A DNA stretch of 34,276 nucleotides, from assembly GCA_016790515.1 (NCBI GenBank), contig JAEUOY010000124.1, forward strand, positions 1-34,276. Direction: 5' to 3'. The stretch's first letter is position 1; each line of letters begins with the position of its first letter. Origin of the DNA: Burkholderiaceae bacterium (GTDB lineage Bacteria > Pseudomonadota > Gammaproteobacteria > Burkholderiales > Burkholderiaceae_C). Below the pieces are notes generated by a model that did not search any database, was not told the origin of the DNA, and saw nothing but the letters and a program-made list of their open reading frames with translations. The translations under genes were made by a program, and so were the position numbers. Below are positions 1-8,112 of this stretch, one piece after another.

Positions 1-1
1 C

Positions 2-412
2 GAGTTCGAGAAGATCGCCGACCGCGGCGGCGTGCTGGGCGCGATGGAGACCGGCTACCAGCGCAGCAAGATCCAGGAGGAGAGCATGCACTACGAGATG
101 CTCAAGCACACCGGCGAGTACCCCATCATCGGCGTCAACACCTTCCGCAACCCGCACGAGGACCCTAGCCCTAAGCAGATCGAGCTGGCGCGCTCGACGA
201 CCGAGGAGAAGGAATCGCAGCTGTCGCGGCTGGCCGATTTCCATGCCCGGCATGCCGCCGAATCGCCGGCGATGCTGAAGAGGCTGCAGCAGGCGGTGAT
301 CGACAACCAGAACGTGTTCAGCGTGCTGATGGACGCGGTGCGCTGCTGCTCGCTGGGGCAGATCACCAGCGCGCTGTTCGAGGTCGGCGGGCAGTACCGG
401 CGCAGCATGTGA
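2..412 (+). CDS. icmF: C-terminal end of fused isobutyryl-CoA mutase (IcmF-type), partial
   Basis: The gene enters from the left edge, so only its last 136 residues are visible. It belongs to the adenosylcobalamin-dependent acyl-CoA mutases, which rearrange the carbon skeleton of isobutyryl-CoA and related thioesters. The visible part is the end of the substrate-binding barrel: a YPIIGVNTF motif, a charged helix with STTEEKESQ, and the closing segment CSLGQITSALFEVGGQYRRS. That closing segment is typical of IcmF, in which the B12 domain, a G-protein chaperone and the mutase are one chain. Ordinary methylmalonyl-CoA mutase ends differently. The B12 and GTPase domains lie outside the window, so the fusion is inferred from the C-terminus only. 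Stop codon TGA is at 410-412. Confidence 0.82.
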   Translation, partial: EFEKIADRGGVLGAMETGYQRSKIQEESMHYEMLKHTGEYPIIGVNTFRNPHEDPSPKQIELARSTTEEKESQLSRLADFHARHAAESPAMLKRLQQAVIDNQNVFSVLMDAVRCCSLGQITSALFEVGGQYRRSM

Positions 413-426
413 GTGCCCCCAGGGAC

Positions 427-490
427 GGGCTGCGCCCAGCCCGCCCCCCGCGGGGGTCAAGGAAACCTGGGACGGCCCGGCGTTTCCTTG
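427..490. terminator. Hairpin cluster after the mutase gene
   Basis: Three inverted repeats lie in the 290-base gap after the mutase stop codon: GGGCTG/CAGCCC (427-432 with 437-442), a 12-base GC palindrome at 445-456, and a perfect 9-base pair CAAGGAAAC/GTTTCCTTG (458-466 with 482-490). None is followed by a T run, so a classical intrinsic terminator is not shown. I see nothing else recognisable between 413 and 702. Confidence 0.3.
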
Positions 491-702
491 CGAGCGCGGC
501 ACGCTGAAGGCTCTGGCCTCTCGCTGCCGTCGGTCTGCTCATTGGCCCGCGGCGCCCTTTCGCGCAGCGGCCGGACATCGAAGCAATCGTCGAACGCCAG
601 CCTGGCCGGCCGCGGCCAGCGTCCGGCCTCACGGGTCGGCGCCGTCACCGGCCGGGCTCTGCCCCTGGCAAGGTGTTGGTGCCTTGCCTCGGCGAGACCG
701 CC

Positions 703-951
703 GTGCCTTCGCTCACCGTCACCGCCAAGGGCCGGATCACGCTGCGGCGCGAGCTGCTGCGGCACCTGGGTGTCGTTCCCGGCCAGAAGGTGCAGCCGGT
801 CGAGATGCTCGCCGACGGCAGCCTGGCGCTGCAGGCAGCTCAGCCCCAGGGGCGGGACGCCTTCGTCGGCTGCCTGCCCAAGCCCGAGCGGGCACTGAGC
901 GTCCAGGAGAGGAACGCCGCCATCGCCGACGGCTGGGCGGGCCGGCGGTGA
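703..951 (+). CDS. AbrB/MazE-type antitoxin of a VapBC-like pair
   Basis: A predicted 82-residue protein. Residues 3-45 carry the swapped-hairpin DNA-binding pattern of the AbrB/SpoVT family (LTVTAKGRITLRRELLRHLG followed by PGQKV). The C-terminal tail ending in IADGWAG is the type that binds and blocks a PIN-domain toxin. The GTG at 703 is chosen because AbrB domains normally start a few residues before the first strand; an in-frame GTG at 673 would add ten unrelated residues. The stop codon overlaps the GTG start of the next gene (GTGA, 948-951), so the two are translationally coupled. Such antitoxins usually bind their own promoter, but no operator was identified. Confidence 0.75.
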   Translation: MPSLTVTAKGRITLRRELLRHLGVVPGQKVQPVEMLADGSLALQAAQPQGRDAFVGCLPKPERALSVQERNAAIADGWAGRR

Positions 952-1346
952 AGGTCACGCTGGATTCCAACGCCCTGGTCCGGCTGGCCACCCAGGACGA
1001 TCCGGGCCAGGCCGCCGCGGCGTGGCAGGCGCTGCGGCACGCCACGCTGATCGCGGTGCCGACGCCCGCCCTGTTCGGGCTGGTCTGGGTGCTGTTGCGT
1101 GGCTTCCGCTGCGCGCCCGACCAGGTCGCCCACGCGCTGCGCGTGCTGCTGCAGACACGGCATGTGGTCTGCGACACCGCGGCCGTGCTCGCGGGCCTGG
1201 CGCTGCTGGAAGGCGGCGATTTCGCCGACGGCGCGATCGCCCGACAAGGCGCCGCGCTGGGCGGCAACGAGTTCCTGTCGTTCGACCGGCAGGCCGTGAC
1301 GCTGCTGCAGCGGCACAAGCACAAGGCCCGCCTGCTGGCGGCATGA
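948..1346 (+). CDS. PIN-domain toxin (VapC-like) with a substituted active-site residue
   Basis: 132 residues, the usual VapC length. PIN-domain toxins are metal-dependent RNases whose site is built from three or four acidic residues. The first (D6, in VTLDSNALVR), the central pair (D91 and D94, in GGDFADGAIA) and the last (D113, in LSFDRQA) are present. The conserved glutamate normally found in the motif ELVWVL is glycine here (G44, in ALFGLVWVLL). One base change, GGG for GAG, would explain it. The product may therefore be catalytically weak or dead. It starts at GTG 948 inside the antitoxin stop codon. Confidence 0.75.
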   Translation: MKVTLDSNALVRLATQDDPGQAAAAWQALRHATLIAVPTPALFGLVWVLLRGFRCAPDQVAHALRVLLQTRHVVCDTAAVLAGLALLEGGDFADGAIARQGAALGGNEFLSFDRQAVTLLQRHKHKARLLAA

Positions 1347-1395
1347 GCGCGCCGGGCTGCCAGCAGCCGGACGCTGCTGTCCTTCGACACGCGCA

Positions 1396-1416
1396 AGACC
1401 GTCCTCAGGACGGTCT
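1396..1416. terminator. Perfect 10-base palindrome between convergent genes
   Basis: AGACCGTCCT at 1396-1405 is the exact reverse complement of AGGACGGTCT at 1407-1416, with a single C at the centre. It lies in the 156-base gap between the toxin gene and the oppositely oriented VOC gene, where a bidirectional terminator would be expected. No T run follows. The flanking CCTTCGACACGC with CTCAGGAC also resembles dispersed intergenic repeats seen in proteobacteria, so a repeat-element origin is possible. Confidence 0.4.
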
Positions 1417-1502
1417 CGCGTCCGGTCTCAGTTCCCAAGCGCGAATCCCGGAGCACGCGGTGCGGAGGGTCCAGTGTGCTGCCGGCGCCGCCGCAGGGCC
1501 CG

Positions 1503-2276
1503 TCAGCGCTTCGGCGCCACCATCGCGAACATCGCCCCCTGCGGGTCCATGCATTGCGCGATCCAGCTGCCGCCAGGCACCTCCATCGGGCCGCTGACGA
1601 CCTGGCCACCCCCGGCCTTGACGCGGCCGATCGCCGCGTCGATCGCGTCGACGTTGACGTAGTACAGCCAGCAGGCCTGCGGCACCTGCGGCGGGCGCTT
1701 CATCATGCCGCCGATCGCGTCGCCGCCGGCGCCGAAGAGCTGGTAGATGCCCATCTCGCCCATGTCGATCGCCTCGGCCTTGGTCCAGCCGAACATCGCG
1801 CTGTAGAACGCCCAGGCGGCGTCCAGGTCGCCGGCGTAGAGCTCGTGCCAGCCGATCGTGCCAGGGGTGCCCGCCGCCGGCTGCGGCGGCTGCTCGTCCA
1901 TGTTGCCCTTGAACAGGCAGAACACCGCGCCCTGCGGATCGGCAACGACCGCGAAGCGGCCGACGCCGGGGATGTCCTCGGGCGGATGGTGCACGGCACC
2001 GCCGGCCCCGCGCACCCGCTCGGCCATCGCATCGACGTCGGCGACGCCGACATAGCCGGTCCAGTTCGGCGGCACGCCGCGCGCCGCCGCCTCGTCGGGC
2101 AGCGCCATCAGCCCGCCGACGCCGGTCTCGCCGGCCGACAGGATGGTGTACTTCATGCCGGGCATGCCGGCATCGGCGGTCTGCCAGCCGATCGCCTGGC
2201 GGTAGAAGGCTTCGGCGGCGGCGGCGTCGGTGGTCATCAGTTCGTACCAGACGAACGGGCTGGCGGGGCTGGGCAT
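1503..2276 (-). CDS. Two-domain VOC (glyoxalase/bleomycin-resistance fold) protein
   Basis: 257 residues made of two tandem vicinal-oxygen-chelate modules, roughly residues 7-118 and 128-250. Each opens with the usual strand (FVWYELMTTD and IGWHELYAGD) followed by a helix with FYRQAIGW or FYSAMFGW. Proteins of this layout are annotated as lyases, hydrolases or resistance proteins, and the substrate cannot be read from the sequence. The ATG at 2276 is preferred over longer frames because GGAG sits about six bases upstream and homologous starts (MPSPASPFVWYEL) match. It is transcribed toward the toxin gene, and the ABM-domain gene lies upstream on the same strand 252 bases away. Confidence 0.8.
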   Translation of the reverse strand: MPSPASPFVWYELMTTDAAAAEAFYRQAIGWQTADAGMPGMKYTILSAGETGVGGLMALPDEAAARGVPPNWTGYVGVADVDAMAERVRGAGGAVHHPPEDIPGVGRFAVVADPQGAVFCLFKGNMDEQPPQPAAGTPGTIGWHELYAGDLDAAWAFYSAMFGWTKAEAIDMGEMGIYQLFGAGGDAIGGMMKRPPQVPQACWLYYVNVDAIDAAIGRVKAGGGQVVSGPMEVPGGSWIAQCMDPQGAMFAMVAPKR

Positions 2277-2528
2277 GGCGTCACTCCATTTCGGTTTCGG
2301 GGCCGCCACGATAGGCGCCGCAAGGCGCCGCGGCAAGGCCACGTCCAAGGGAGGCGGCCGCGCCGCGGCCCCCCGCCCTGGGCGCGCCTGCAGCCCTGGC
2401 GACGCCGTCCGAACCCGGTCCGACCCTGGACCGGCCTGCCGTGGCCTTCGCCACCGGCGACCGCGACCCCGGAAGACCTGCCCCGATGCGCTTCGACGGC
2501 AAGCGCTGGGCGCCGCCGCGCCCGCCGT

Positions 2529-2894
2529 TCAGCGGCGCCGGAAGCCCTCTTCCAGCACGAAGAACTGCGGCCCCAGCGCCTTCATCGGCTCGCGCAGCTT
2601 GTCCAGCTCGGCCGCCGGGCCGTGCACTTCCAGCTTGACGATGGCCGCGAGCTTCAGCGCCTCGCCCAGCAGCGCGCCGACGTTGTCGAGGTGGGCCAGC
2701 AACGCCGCCGCATCGTCGTAGCCCTCGCGGCAATGCGCGACCGAGCCGTTGAACGAGAACGCGTAGTGCACGCAGCCCGGCTCGTTGCGGGTCCTGGCGA
2801 CGAACTGCGGGCCCAGCGCCTTGAAGGCGTCGAGCTGGCCCTCGTTGACCTGGAAATAGGGCACCAGGGTGCAGCAGGTGTCGAGTTCTTGCAT
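2529..2894 (-). CDS. ABM-domain protein (putative antibiotic biosynthesis monooxygenase family)
   Basis: 121 residues. The pattern VPYFQVNEGQLDAFKALG, then TRNEPGCVHYAFSF, then a repeat-like second half with VKLEVHGPAAELDKL and LGPQFFVLEEGF fits the dimeric ferredoxin-like ABM fold. Members include quinol monooxygenases and heme-degrading enzymes, but many have no known substrate. The ATG at 2894 follows a TGGAG ribosome-binding site. The longer frame back to 2972 lacks homology and would run into the divergent promoter region shared with the NTF2-like gene. Confidence 0.7.
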   Translation of the reverse strand: MQELDTCCTLVPYFQVNEGQLDAFKALGPQFVARTRNEPGCVHYAFSFNGSVAHCREGYDDAAALLAHLDNVGALLGEALKLAAIVKLEVHGPAAELDKLREPMKALGPQFFVLEEGFRRR

Positions 2895-3030
2895 CGAAGA
2901 CTCCAGTCGGTTTGGTGGCACAGGCCGCCGATCGTAGGCAGACCGCAGCGCCGCCGATACCGGTGTATTCACCGTGGCACACTGGCCAGGCCGGTGTCGT
3001 CGCCGTCACACCGCCGCAACGGAGTCGCCC

Positions 3031-3447
3031 ATGAACCCACCCGCCGTCATCCAGGCCTGGCACCAGGTCGTCCGCTCGCGCGACCTGAACGCGCTCGGCC
3101 GCCTGCTGGCCGACGAGGTCGTCTTCCACTCGCCGGTGGTGCACACACCGCAGCGCGGCAAGGCGATCACCTGGCAGTACCTGGCCGGCGCGATGCAGGT
3201 GCTGAACAACGCCGGCTTCCGTTACGAGCGCGAGATCTACGGTCAGCTCGATGCGGTGCTGGAGTTCGCCACCGAGATCGACGGCATCCAGATCAACGGC
3301 GTCGACCTGATCCGCTGGAACGACGCCGGCCAGATCGTCGACTTCAAGGTGATGGTGCGGCCGCTGAAGGCGGTGAACCTGCTGCACCAGCGCATGGCCG
3401 CGATGCTCGAGCGGCTGAAGCAGGGCCAGGCCCAGCAGAATCAGTAG
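3031..3447 (+). CDS. NTF2-like (SnoaL-fold) protein
   Basis: 138 residues. The order of elements is that of the NTF2/SnoaL fold: an N-terminal helix (AVIQAWHQVVRSRDLNALGRLL), the VVFHSPVV strand, a helix with AITWQYLAGAM, and closing strands ending DLIRWNDAGQIVDFKVMVRP. The fold houses isomerases, dehydratases and many proteins of unknown role, and no catalytic set can be assigned. The start at 3031 has GGAG at 3021-3024. It is divergent from the ABM-domain gene (136-base gap) and convergent with the antiporter gene, only 12 bases from its stop. Confidence 0.75.
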   Translation: MNPPAVIQAWHQVVRSRDLNALGRLLADEVVFHSPVVHTPQRGKAITWQYLAGAMQVLNNAGFRYEREIYGQLDAVLEFATEIDGIQINGVDLIRWNDAGQIVDFKVMVRPLKAVNLLHQRMAAMLERLKQGQAQQNQ

Positions 3448-3459
3448 GCAGGTGCGGCC

Positions 3460-5181
3460 TCAGGCCGCGGCGGTCTCCTCGGCCGGCGGCGGCCGGAAGC
3501 GCTGCACGACGTGCAGCGTCATGGCCTTGGCGAGCTCTTCTTCGCCCTGAAACACGGTGCCCAGGTCCTCGTTGCGAAGCAGCTGGGTCTCGTCGCTGCT
3601 GCGGCAGCGCAGCACGATCTCGATGCCCGGGTTGAGCGTCCGCGCGGTGGCGACCATCTGGCGGATGTCGATCGCGTCGGCGGTGGCGACCACCAGCATC
3701 GCCGCGGTCGCGATGTGGGCCTGCACCAGCACGGTGGGGTCCGACGCGTCGCCCGACACCGCCGCCACGCCCTGGCGCCGCAGGTCCTCGACCAGTTCGC
3801 GGTTCTGCTCGGCCACCACGTAGGGGATGCCGCGGGACGCCATCGCCTGGGCGATGCGCAGCCCGACCCGGCCGTGGCCGACCAGCACCACCTGCCCTGC
3901 CAGGTATCTGGACTCGGTGCTCGGCGGCAGTTCGGCGGTCGGATCCTCGCGTTGCTCGAGGCTGCGCGCGGCGGCCGAGCGCGCCAGCACCCAGTGGCGC
4001 ACCGGCTCGACCGCCGCGAACAGCAGCGGGTTCAGCGCGATCGAGATCAGCGCGCCGGCCAGCACCAGGCTCATGCCTTGCGCCGGCAGCAGCCCGAGCG
4101 CGAGCCCCAGCCCGGCCAGGATGAACGAGAACTCGCCGATCTGCGCCAGGCTCACCGCGACCGTCAACGCGGTATTCAGCGGGTAGCGCAGCACCAGCAC
4201 CAGCAACAGCGCGGCCAGCGTCTTGCCGAACATGATCACCGCGACGACGGCGAACACGCGGCCGGGATGCTGGGCCAGGATGGCCGGCTCGAACAGCATG
4301 CCCACCGCGACGAAGAACAGCACCGAGAAGGCATCGCGCAGCGGCAGCGACTCCTCGGCCGCGCGGTGGCTGAACTCGGACTCGCGCATCACCATGCCGG
4401 CGAAGAACGCGCCCAGCGCGAACGACACGCTGAACAGCGCCGCCGCGCCGTAGGCGATGCCGATCGCCGAGGCGACCACCGCCAGCGTGAACAGCTCGCG
4501 CGAACCGGTGCGCGTGACCTGCCACAGCAGCCAGGGCAGCACGCGGCGGCCGACCAGCAGCATCAGCGCGATGAAGGCGGCCACCTGCAGCAGGGTCTGG
4601 CCGATCGTCACCCACAGTGGCCGGGCGGCCGCTGCCGGGGCGGCCTCGCTGCCGCCCAGCACGCCGGCCAGCGGCGGCATCAGCACCAGGACCAGCACGC
4701 AGACCAGGTCCTCGACCACCAGCCAGCCGATCGCGATGCGGCCGTTCATGCTCGCCAGCAAGCCGCGCGATTCCAGCGCCTTCAACAGCACCACGGTGCT
4801 GGCGCAGGACAGCGACAGGCCGAGGATCAGGCCGCTGCCGGCGCCCCAGCCCCAGCCCCAGGCCAGCCCCAGGCCCATCAGCGTGGCCAGGGCCATCTGC
4901 ACCACCGCACCGGGCACCGCGATGCGCCGCACCGCCAGCAGGTCGCCCAGCGAGAAGTGCAGCCCGACGCCGAACATCAGCAGCATCACCCCGATCTCGG
5001 ACAGCTGCGCAGCGATCTCGAGGTCGGCGACGAAGCCCGGGGTGGCCGGCCCGATCATGATGCCCGCCAGCAGGTAGCCGACCAGGGCCGGCAGCCTGAA
5101 GCGCTCGGCGACGAAGCCGAGCAGCAGCGCGACGCCGAAGCCGGCGGCCAGCGTGGTGATCAGGGAGATGTCGTGGTCCAT
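3460..5181 (-). CDS. YbaL/KefB-type cation:proton antiporter (CPA2 family) with RCK domain
   Basis: 573 residues. An N-terminal membrane domain of about 12 helices (residues 5-390) carries the family pattern MFGVGLHFSLGDLLAVRR, characteristic of YbaL. It is followed by a TrkA-N/RCK nucleotide-binding domain that begins at GHGRVG (residue 435) and ends near residue 560. Such inner-membrane proteins exchange potassium or other monovalent cations for protons, gated by NAD(H) or another ligand on the RCK domain. The ATG at 5181 (MDHDISLI) is preceded by GGAAGAG. The frame stays open far upstream, but that part is the antisense of the methyltransferase gene. No KefF/KefG partner is adjacent. Confidence 0.88.
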   Translation of the reverse strand: MDHDISLITTLAAGFGVALLLGFVAERFRLPALVGYLLAGIMIGPATPGFVADLEIAAQLSEIGVMLLMFGVGLHFSLGDLLAVRRIAVPGAVVQMALATLMGLGLAWGWGWGAGSGLILGLSLSCASTVVLLKALESRGLLASMNGRIAIGWLVVEDLVCVLVLVLMPPLAGVLGGSEAAPAAAARPLWVTIGQTLLQVAAFIALMLLVGRRVLPWLLWQVTRTGSRELFTLAVVASAIGIAYGAAALFSVSFALGAFFAGMVMRESEFSHRAAEESLPLRDAFSVLFFVAVGMLFEPAILAQHPGRVFAVVAVIMFGKTLAALLLVLVLRYPLNTALTVAVSLAQIGEFSFILAGLGLALGLLPAQGMSLVLAGALISIALNPLLFAAVEPVRHWVLARSAAARSLEQREDPTAELPPSTESRYLAGQVVLVGHGRVGLRIAQAMASRGIPYVVAEQNRELVEDLRRQGVAAVSGDASDPTVLVQAHIATAAMLVVATADAIDIRQMVATARTLNPGIEIVLRCRSSDETQLLRNEDLGTVFQGEEELAKAMTLHVVQRFRPPPAEETAAA

Positions 5182-5352
5182 CGGCAATCGCTCTTCCGGG
5201 GTCGTCGGTTCTTCTTCGTCACCATCGGCGACGTCGCTCGGGCCAGCGATCGCTTGACCGCTGCGTTGACTGAGCGTCTGCCAGCGGTTCAGTTCCCGCG
5301 CCGGCGCGCTCGGGCGGCATTCGCCGGGCGGGCCGGCGACGACAATCAGGCG

Positions 5353-6636
5353 ATGACCGCAGCACAACACCCTGGCGAGGCCGCCACCGAGCCGCAGAAG
5401 TTCATCGCCCGGCTGCAGCGCAGCCTGGCCGATGCCAGCTTCGTCAGGCTGACCCTGGCCCGGCCGCACGACGCCGACCCGACGCTGCACAAGCTGCTGG
5501 CCCGCCGCGTGGTGCTGCGCGGCGCGGACCACCTGTCGCTGGTGTGGCGCCATGCCACCCGCGACATCACCAAGAACCTGCCGCTGGCCGACGCGGTCGC
5601 GCTGCTGGCGTCGCTGATCGCCGCGAACTTCCACCACGCCCACCTGGTGACGCGCCAGCACGACGTCCAGCTGGCCTGGGGCAAGCGCGGCAGCTGGGAC
5701 CTGCGCGTCGGCAGGCTGGCCGACACCCCGGCCCCGCTGGCTGCTGCCGTGGCCCATGACCAGGCGCGCCAGCATGCGCTGGCGCTGGACCTGCCGTTCC
5801 TCGCCGAGCTGGGCGTCACCGATGGCCGGCACCGGCTGATCCCGGCGATGGCGCGCAAGTGGCGGCAGATCAACAAGTTCGTCGAGGTGCTGGGCCACGC
5901 GATCGCGCAGTCGCCACTGGCCGGGCGGGAGCCGGCGCAGCCGGTGCGGGTGCTCGACTTCGGCGCCGGCAAGGGCTATCTGACCTTCGCGGTGCACCAC
6001 CACCTGCTCGGCCTCGGTCGCGCGCCCGACGTGACCGGCGTCGAACTGCGCGAGGACCTGACCGCGCTGTGCAACACCGCGGTCGACCGCCTGGGACTGC
6101 AGGGGCTTCGCTTTGCCACCGGCGACGTGCGCAGCTTCAGCGACCCGGCCGGCAGCGGCCTGGACGTGATGATCGCGCTGCACGCCTGCGACATCGCGAC
6201 CGACGTCGCGATGCACCGCGGCGTGGCCAGCGGCGCGGCGATCATTCTGTGCTCGCCCTGCTGCCACAAGCAGCTGCGGCCGCAGATGCGCAGCCCGGCG
6301 CTGCTGCAGCCGATGCTGCGCCACGGCATCCACATGGCCGAACAGGCCGAGATGCTGACCGATGCGCTGCGCGCGCTGCTGCTGCAGTCGCGCGGCTACG
6401 ACACCCAGGTCTTCGAGTTCGTCTCGCCCGAGCACACCAGCAAGAACAAGATGGTGCTGGCGGTGCGCCGCGACCAAGCACCCAGTACCGCCCAGCAGAC
6501 CGCGCTGCGCCGCCAGGTGGCCGAGCTGAAGGCCTTCTACGGCGTGCGCGAGCAGTACCTGGAGAGCCTGTTCGACGCCGAGGCCGGCGCGCCGCCGCCG
6601 CCCGCGGACCGGGCGGCGGCGGCCAGCACGGGCTGA
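5353..6636 (+). CDS. SAM-dependent methyltransferase (Methyltransf_32 / METTL25-like type)
   Basis: 427 residues. The SAM-binding motif I is VLDFGAGKGYL (residues 200-210), with an acidic strand end at TGVELRED. Later come LHACDIATDVAM and a cysteine-rich CSPCCHKQLR segment (300-309), features of the Methyltransf_32 family that includes eukaryotic METTL25/RRNAD1 proteins. The cysteine and histidine cluster suggests metal binding, but this is inference. The N-terminal 190 residues are an additional domain I cannot name, containing VWRHATRDITKNL. The substrate is unknown. The ATG at 5353 is the first plausible start, since the longer frame upstream is antisense to the antiporter gene. Confidence 0.75.
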   Translation: MTAAQHPGEAATEPQKFIARLQRSLADASFVRLTLARPHDADPTLHKLLARRVVLRGADHLSLVWRHATRDITKNLPLADAVALLASLIAANFHHAHLVTRQHDVQLAWGKRGSWDLRVGRLADTPAPLAAAVAHDQARQHALALDLPFLAELGVTDGRHRLIPAMARKWRQINKFVEVLGHAIAQSPLAGREPAQPVRVLDFGAGKGYLTFAVHHHLLGLGRAPDVTGVELREDLTALCNTAVDRLGLQGLRFATGDVRSFSDPAGSGLDVMIALHACDIATDVAMHRGVASGAAIILCSPCCHKQLRPQMRSPALLQPMLRHGIHMAEQAEMLTDALRALLLQSRGYDTQVFEFVSPEHTSKNKMVLAVRRDQAPSTAQQTALRRQVAELKAFYGVREQYLESLFDAEAGAPPPPADRAAAASTG

Positions 6637-6713
6637 CCCGCCCCGGTGGCAACCAGCATGGCCGCACCCACTGGCAGCGGGCATGATCCGGCGTTGCCCA
6701 GCCGGAGTGGCGC

Positions 6714-7913
6714 ATGCCCCTGCGAACCGACCCGATCCGCTCGACCCAGCACCGTGATCTGCTGAACGAGGCCGCCCGCGCCGCGCTCGCGCTGCAGGGC
6801 CGCAGCGCCGAGATCGAGGCCCAGCGCCACCTGCCGCAGGAAATCGCCGACGCGCTGGCCGGCGCCGGGCTGTACCGGATGCTGACGCCGCAGGTCCACG
6901 GTGGTCACGAGGTACACCCGGCCACCTTCTACGCGGTGGTCGAGCAGCTGGCCCGCGCCGACGCCGCCGCCGCCTGGTGCTGCTTCATCTCCTGCACGGC
7001 CAGCGTGCTGGCGGCCTACCTGCCCGAGGCCGAAGCCGCGGCGATCTTCGGCCGCCCCGACCTGAAGACCGCCGGCGTGTTCGCGCCGCGCGGCCGCGCG
7101 GTGGCCGCCGAGCAGGAAGGTGTGGCCGGCCTGCGGGTCACCGGCCGCTGGGCCTGGGGTTCGGGTGCACGCAATGCCGACATCGTCACCGCCGGCTGCC
7201 TGCTGATCGGCGACGACGGCAAGCCGGCGCTGCTCGCCGATGGTTCGCCGCGGGTGCTCAGCGTGGTCCTCGAGCGCAGCCAGGTCCGCTTGCTGGACAA
7301 CTGGAACAGCCTGGGCCTGTGCGGCACCGGCAGCGGCGAGTTCGAGGTCAGCGACGCCTTCGTGCCGCTGGCGCGCAGCGCTTCGCTGTTCGACGGCCCG
7401 CGCATCGACACGCCGCTGTACCGCTTCCCGGTGTTCGGCCTGCTGGCGATCGCGATCGCCGCGGTGGCCACCGGCATCGCGCGCGAGGCGCTGGACCACT
7501 TCGTCACCGAGGCCGGCCGCAGCGTGCCGCAGGCCAGCACCAAGCCGCTGGCGGCGCGACCGGTGGTCCAGGATGCGGTGGCCCGCGCCGAAGCCAGGCT
7601 GCAGTCGGCAAGGGCCTGGTTGATGGCCACGATCGACGCCGCCTGGGCTGCCGCGCAGCTGAGCGGGCCGCTGACGGTGGAACACCGGCGCGACCTGCGG
7701 CTGGCGGCCACCCATGCGGTGCAGAGCTCGGCCGAGGTCGTCGACCGCGTCTACACGCTGGCCGGCGGCGCTGCGGTGTTTGCCGCCTCGCCGCTGCAGC
7801 GCGCGCTGCGCAACGTGCGCGTGGCCACCCAGCACATGATGGTCGGCGACGCGACCTACGAACTCACCGGCCGCCTGCTGCTGGGGGTGCCGACGAACGT
7901 CGCGATGCTGTAG
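6714..7913 (+). CDS. Acyl-CoA-dehydrogenase-fold flavoprotein (HsaA/group D monooxygenase-like)
   Basis: 399 residues. The N-terminal helical domain (IEAQRHLPQEIADALAGAGLYRML), the middle beta domain (VTGRWAWGSGARNADIVTAG, then WNSLGLCGTGSGEFEV) and the C-terminal helical bundle match flavin-dependent enzymes such as HsaA and the large subunits of two-component monooxygenases. These use reduced flavin supplied by a separate reductase. No reductase gene is adjacent. True acyl-CoA dehydrogenases have a catalytic glutamate in the C-terminal bundle that I could not locate, which favours the oxygenase subgroup. Start at 6714 follows GGAGTGG. The gene lies 77 bases after the methyltransferase gene on the same strand, so co-transcription is possible. 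Confidence 0.72.
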   Translation: MPLRTDPIRSTQHRDLLNEAARAALALQGRSAEIEAQRHLPQEIADALAGAGLYRMLTPQVHGGHEVHPATFYAVVEQLARADAAAAWCCFISCTASVLAAYLPEAEAAAIFGRPDLKTAGVFAPRGRAVAAEQEGVAGLRVTGRWAWGSGARNADIVTAGCLLIGDDGKPALLADGSPRVLSVVLERSQVRLLDNWNSLGLCGTGSGEFEVSDAFVPLARSASLFDGPRIDTPLYRFPVFGLLAIAIAAVATGIAREALDHFVTEAGRSVPQASTKPLAARPVVQDAVARAEARLQSARAWLMATIDAAWAAAQLSGPLTVEHRRDLRLAATHAVQSSAEVVDRVYTLAGGAAVFAASPLQRALRNVRVATQHMMVGDATYELTGRLLLGVPTNVAML

Positions 7914-8112
7914 CGCCACGGCGCCGGGGGCAGCGGCGAGCTCGCGGCCGCCTGACGGCCTGGTCGCCTCGACGCTGCGCCGCCGCCGTACAGCTCCAGG
8001 CTGACGATGCGCCGCTGCGCTGCCGCGCGCTCGATGCGTGCCTGGGCGTCGCCGCACAGGCTGGCTCGAGGGGTGCGTGCAATGGCCGCACGGCGCAGTA
8101 CCGGGAAGACCC

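Noticed and set aside
413-702. Open frames between the mutase and antitoxin genes
   Set aside because: No conserved motif or start signal; only hairpins are supported.
3511-5352. Long plus-strand extension upstream of the methyltransferase
   Set aside because: It is rich in Q, R and H as antisense GC-rich frames are, and mirrors the antiporter gene. The methyltransferase likeness begins after 5353.
3460-6684. A 1074-residue minus-strand open frame covering antiporter and methyltransferase genes
   Set aside because: Only residues from 5181 downward match a protein family; the upstream half is the antisense of the methyltransferase gene in GC-rich DNA.
7914-8112. Possible small minus-strand gene in the gap between convergent genes (frame with IERAAAQRRIVSLELYGG)
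   Set aside because: No ribosome-binding site, no recognisable family and strong GC bias; the gap more likely holds transcript ends.
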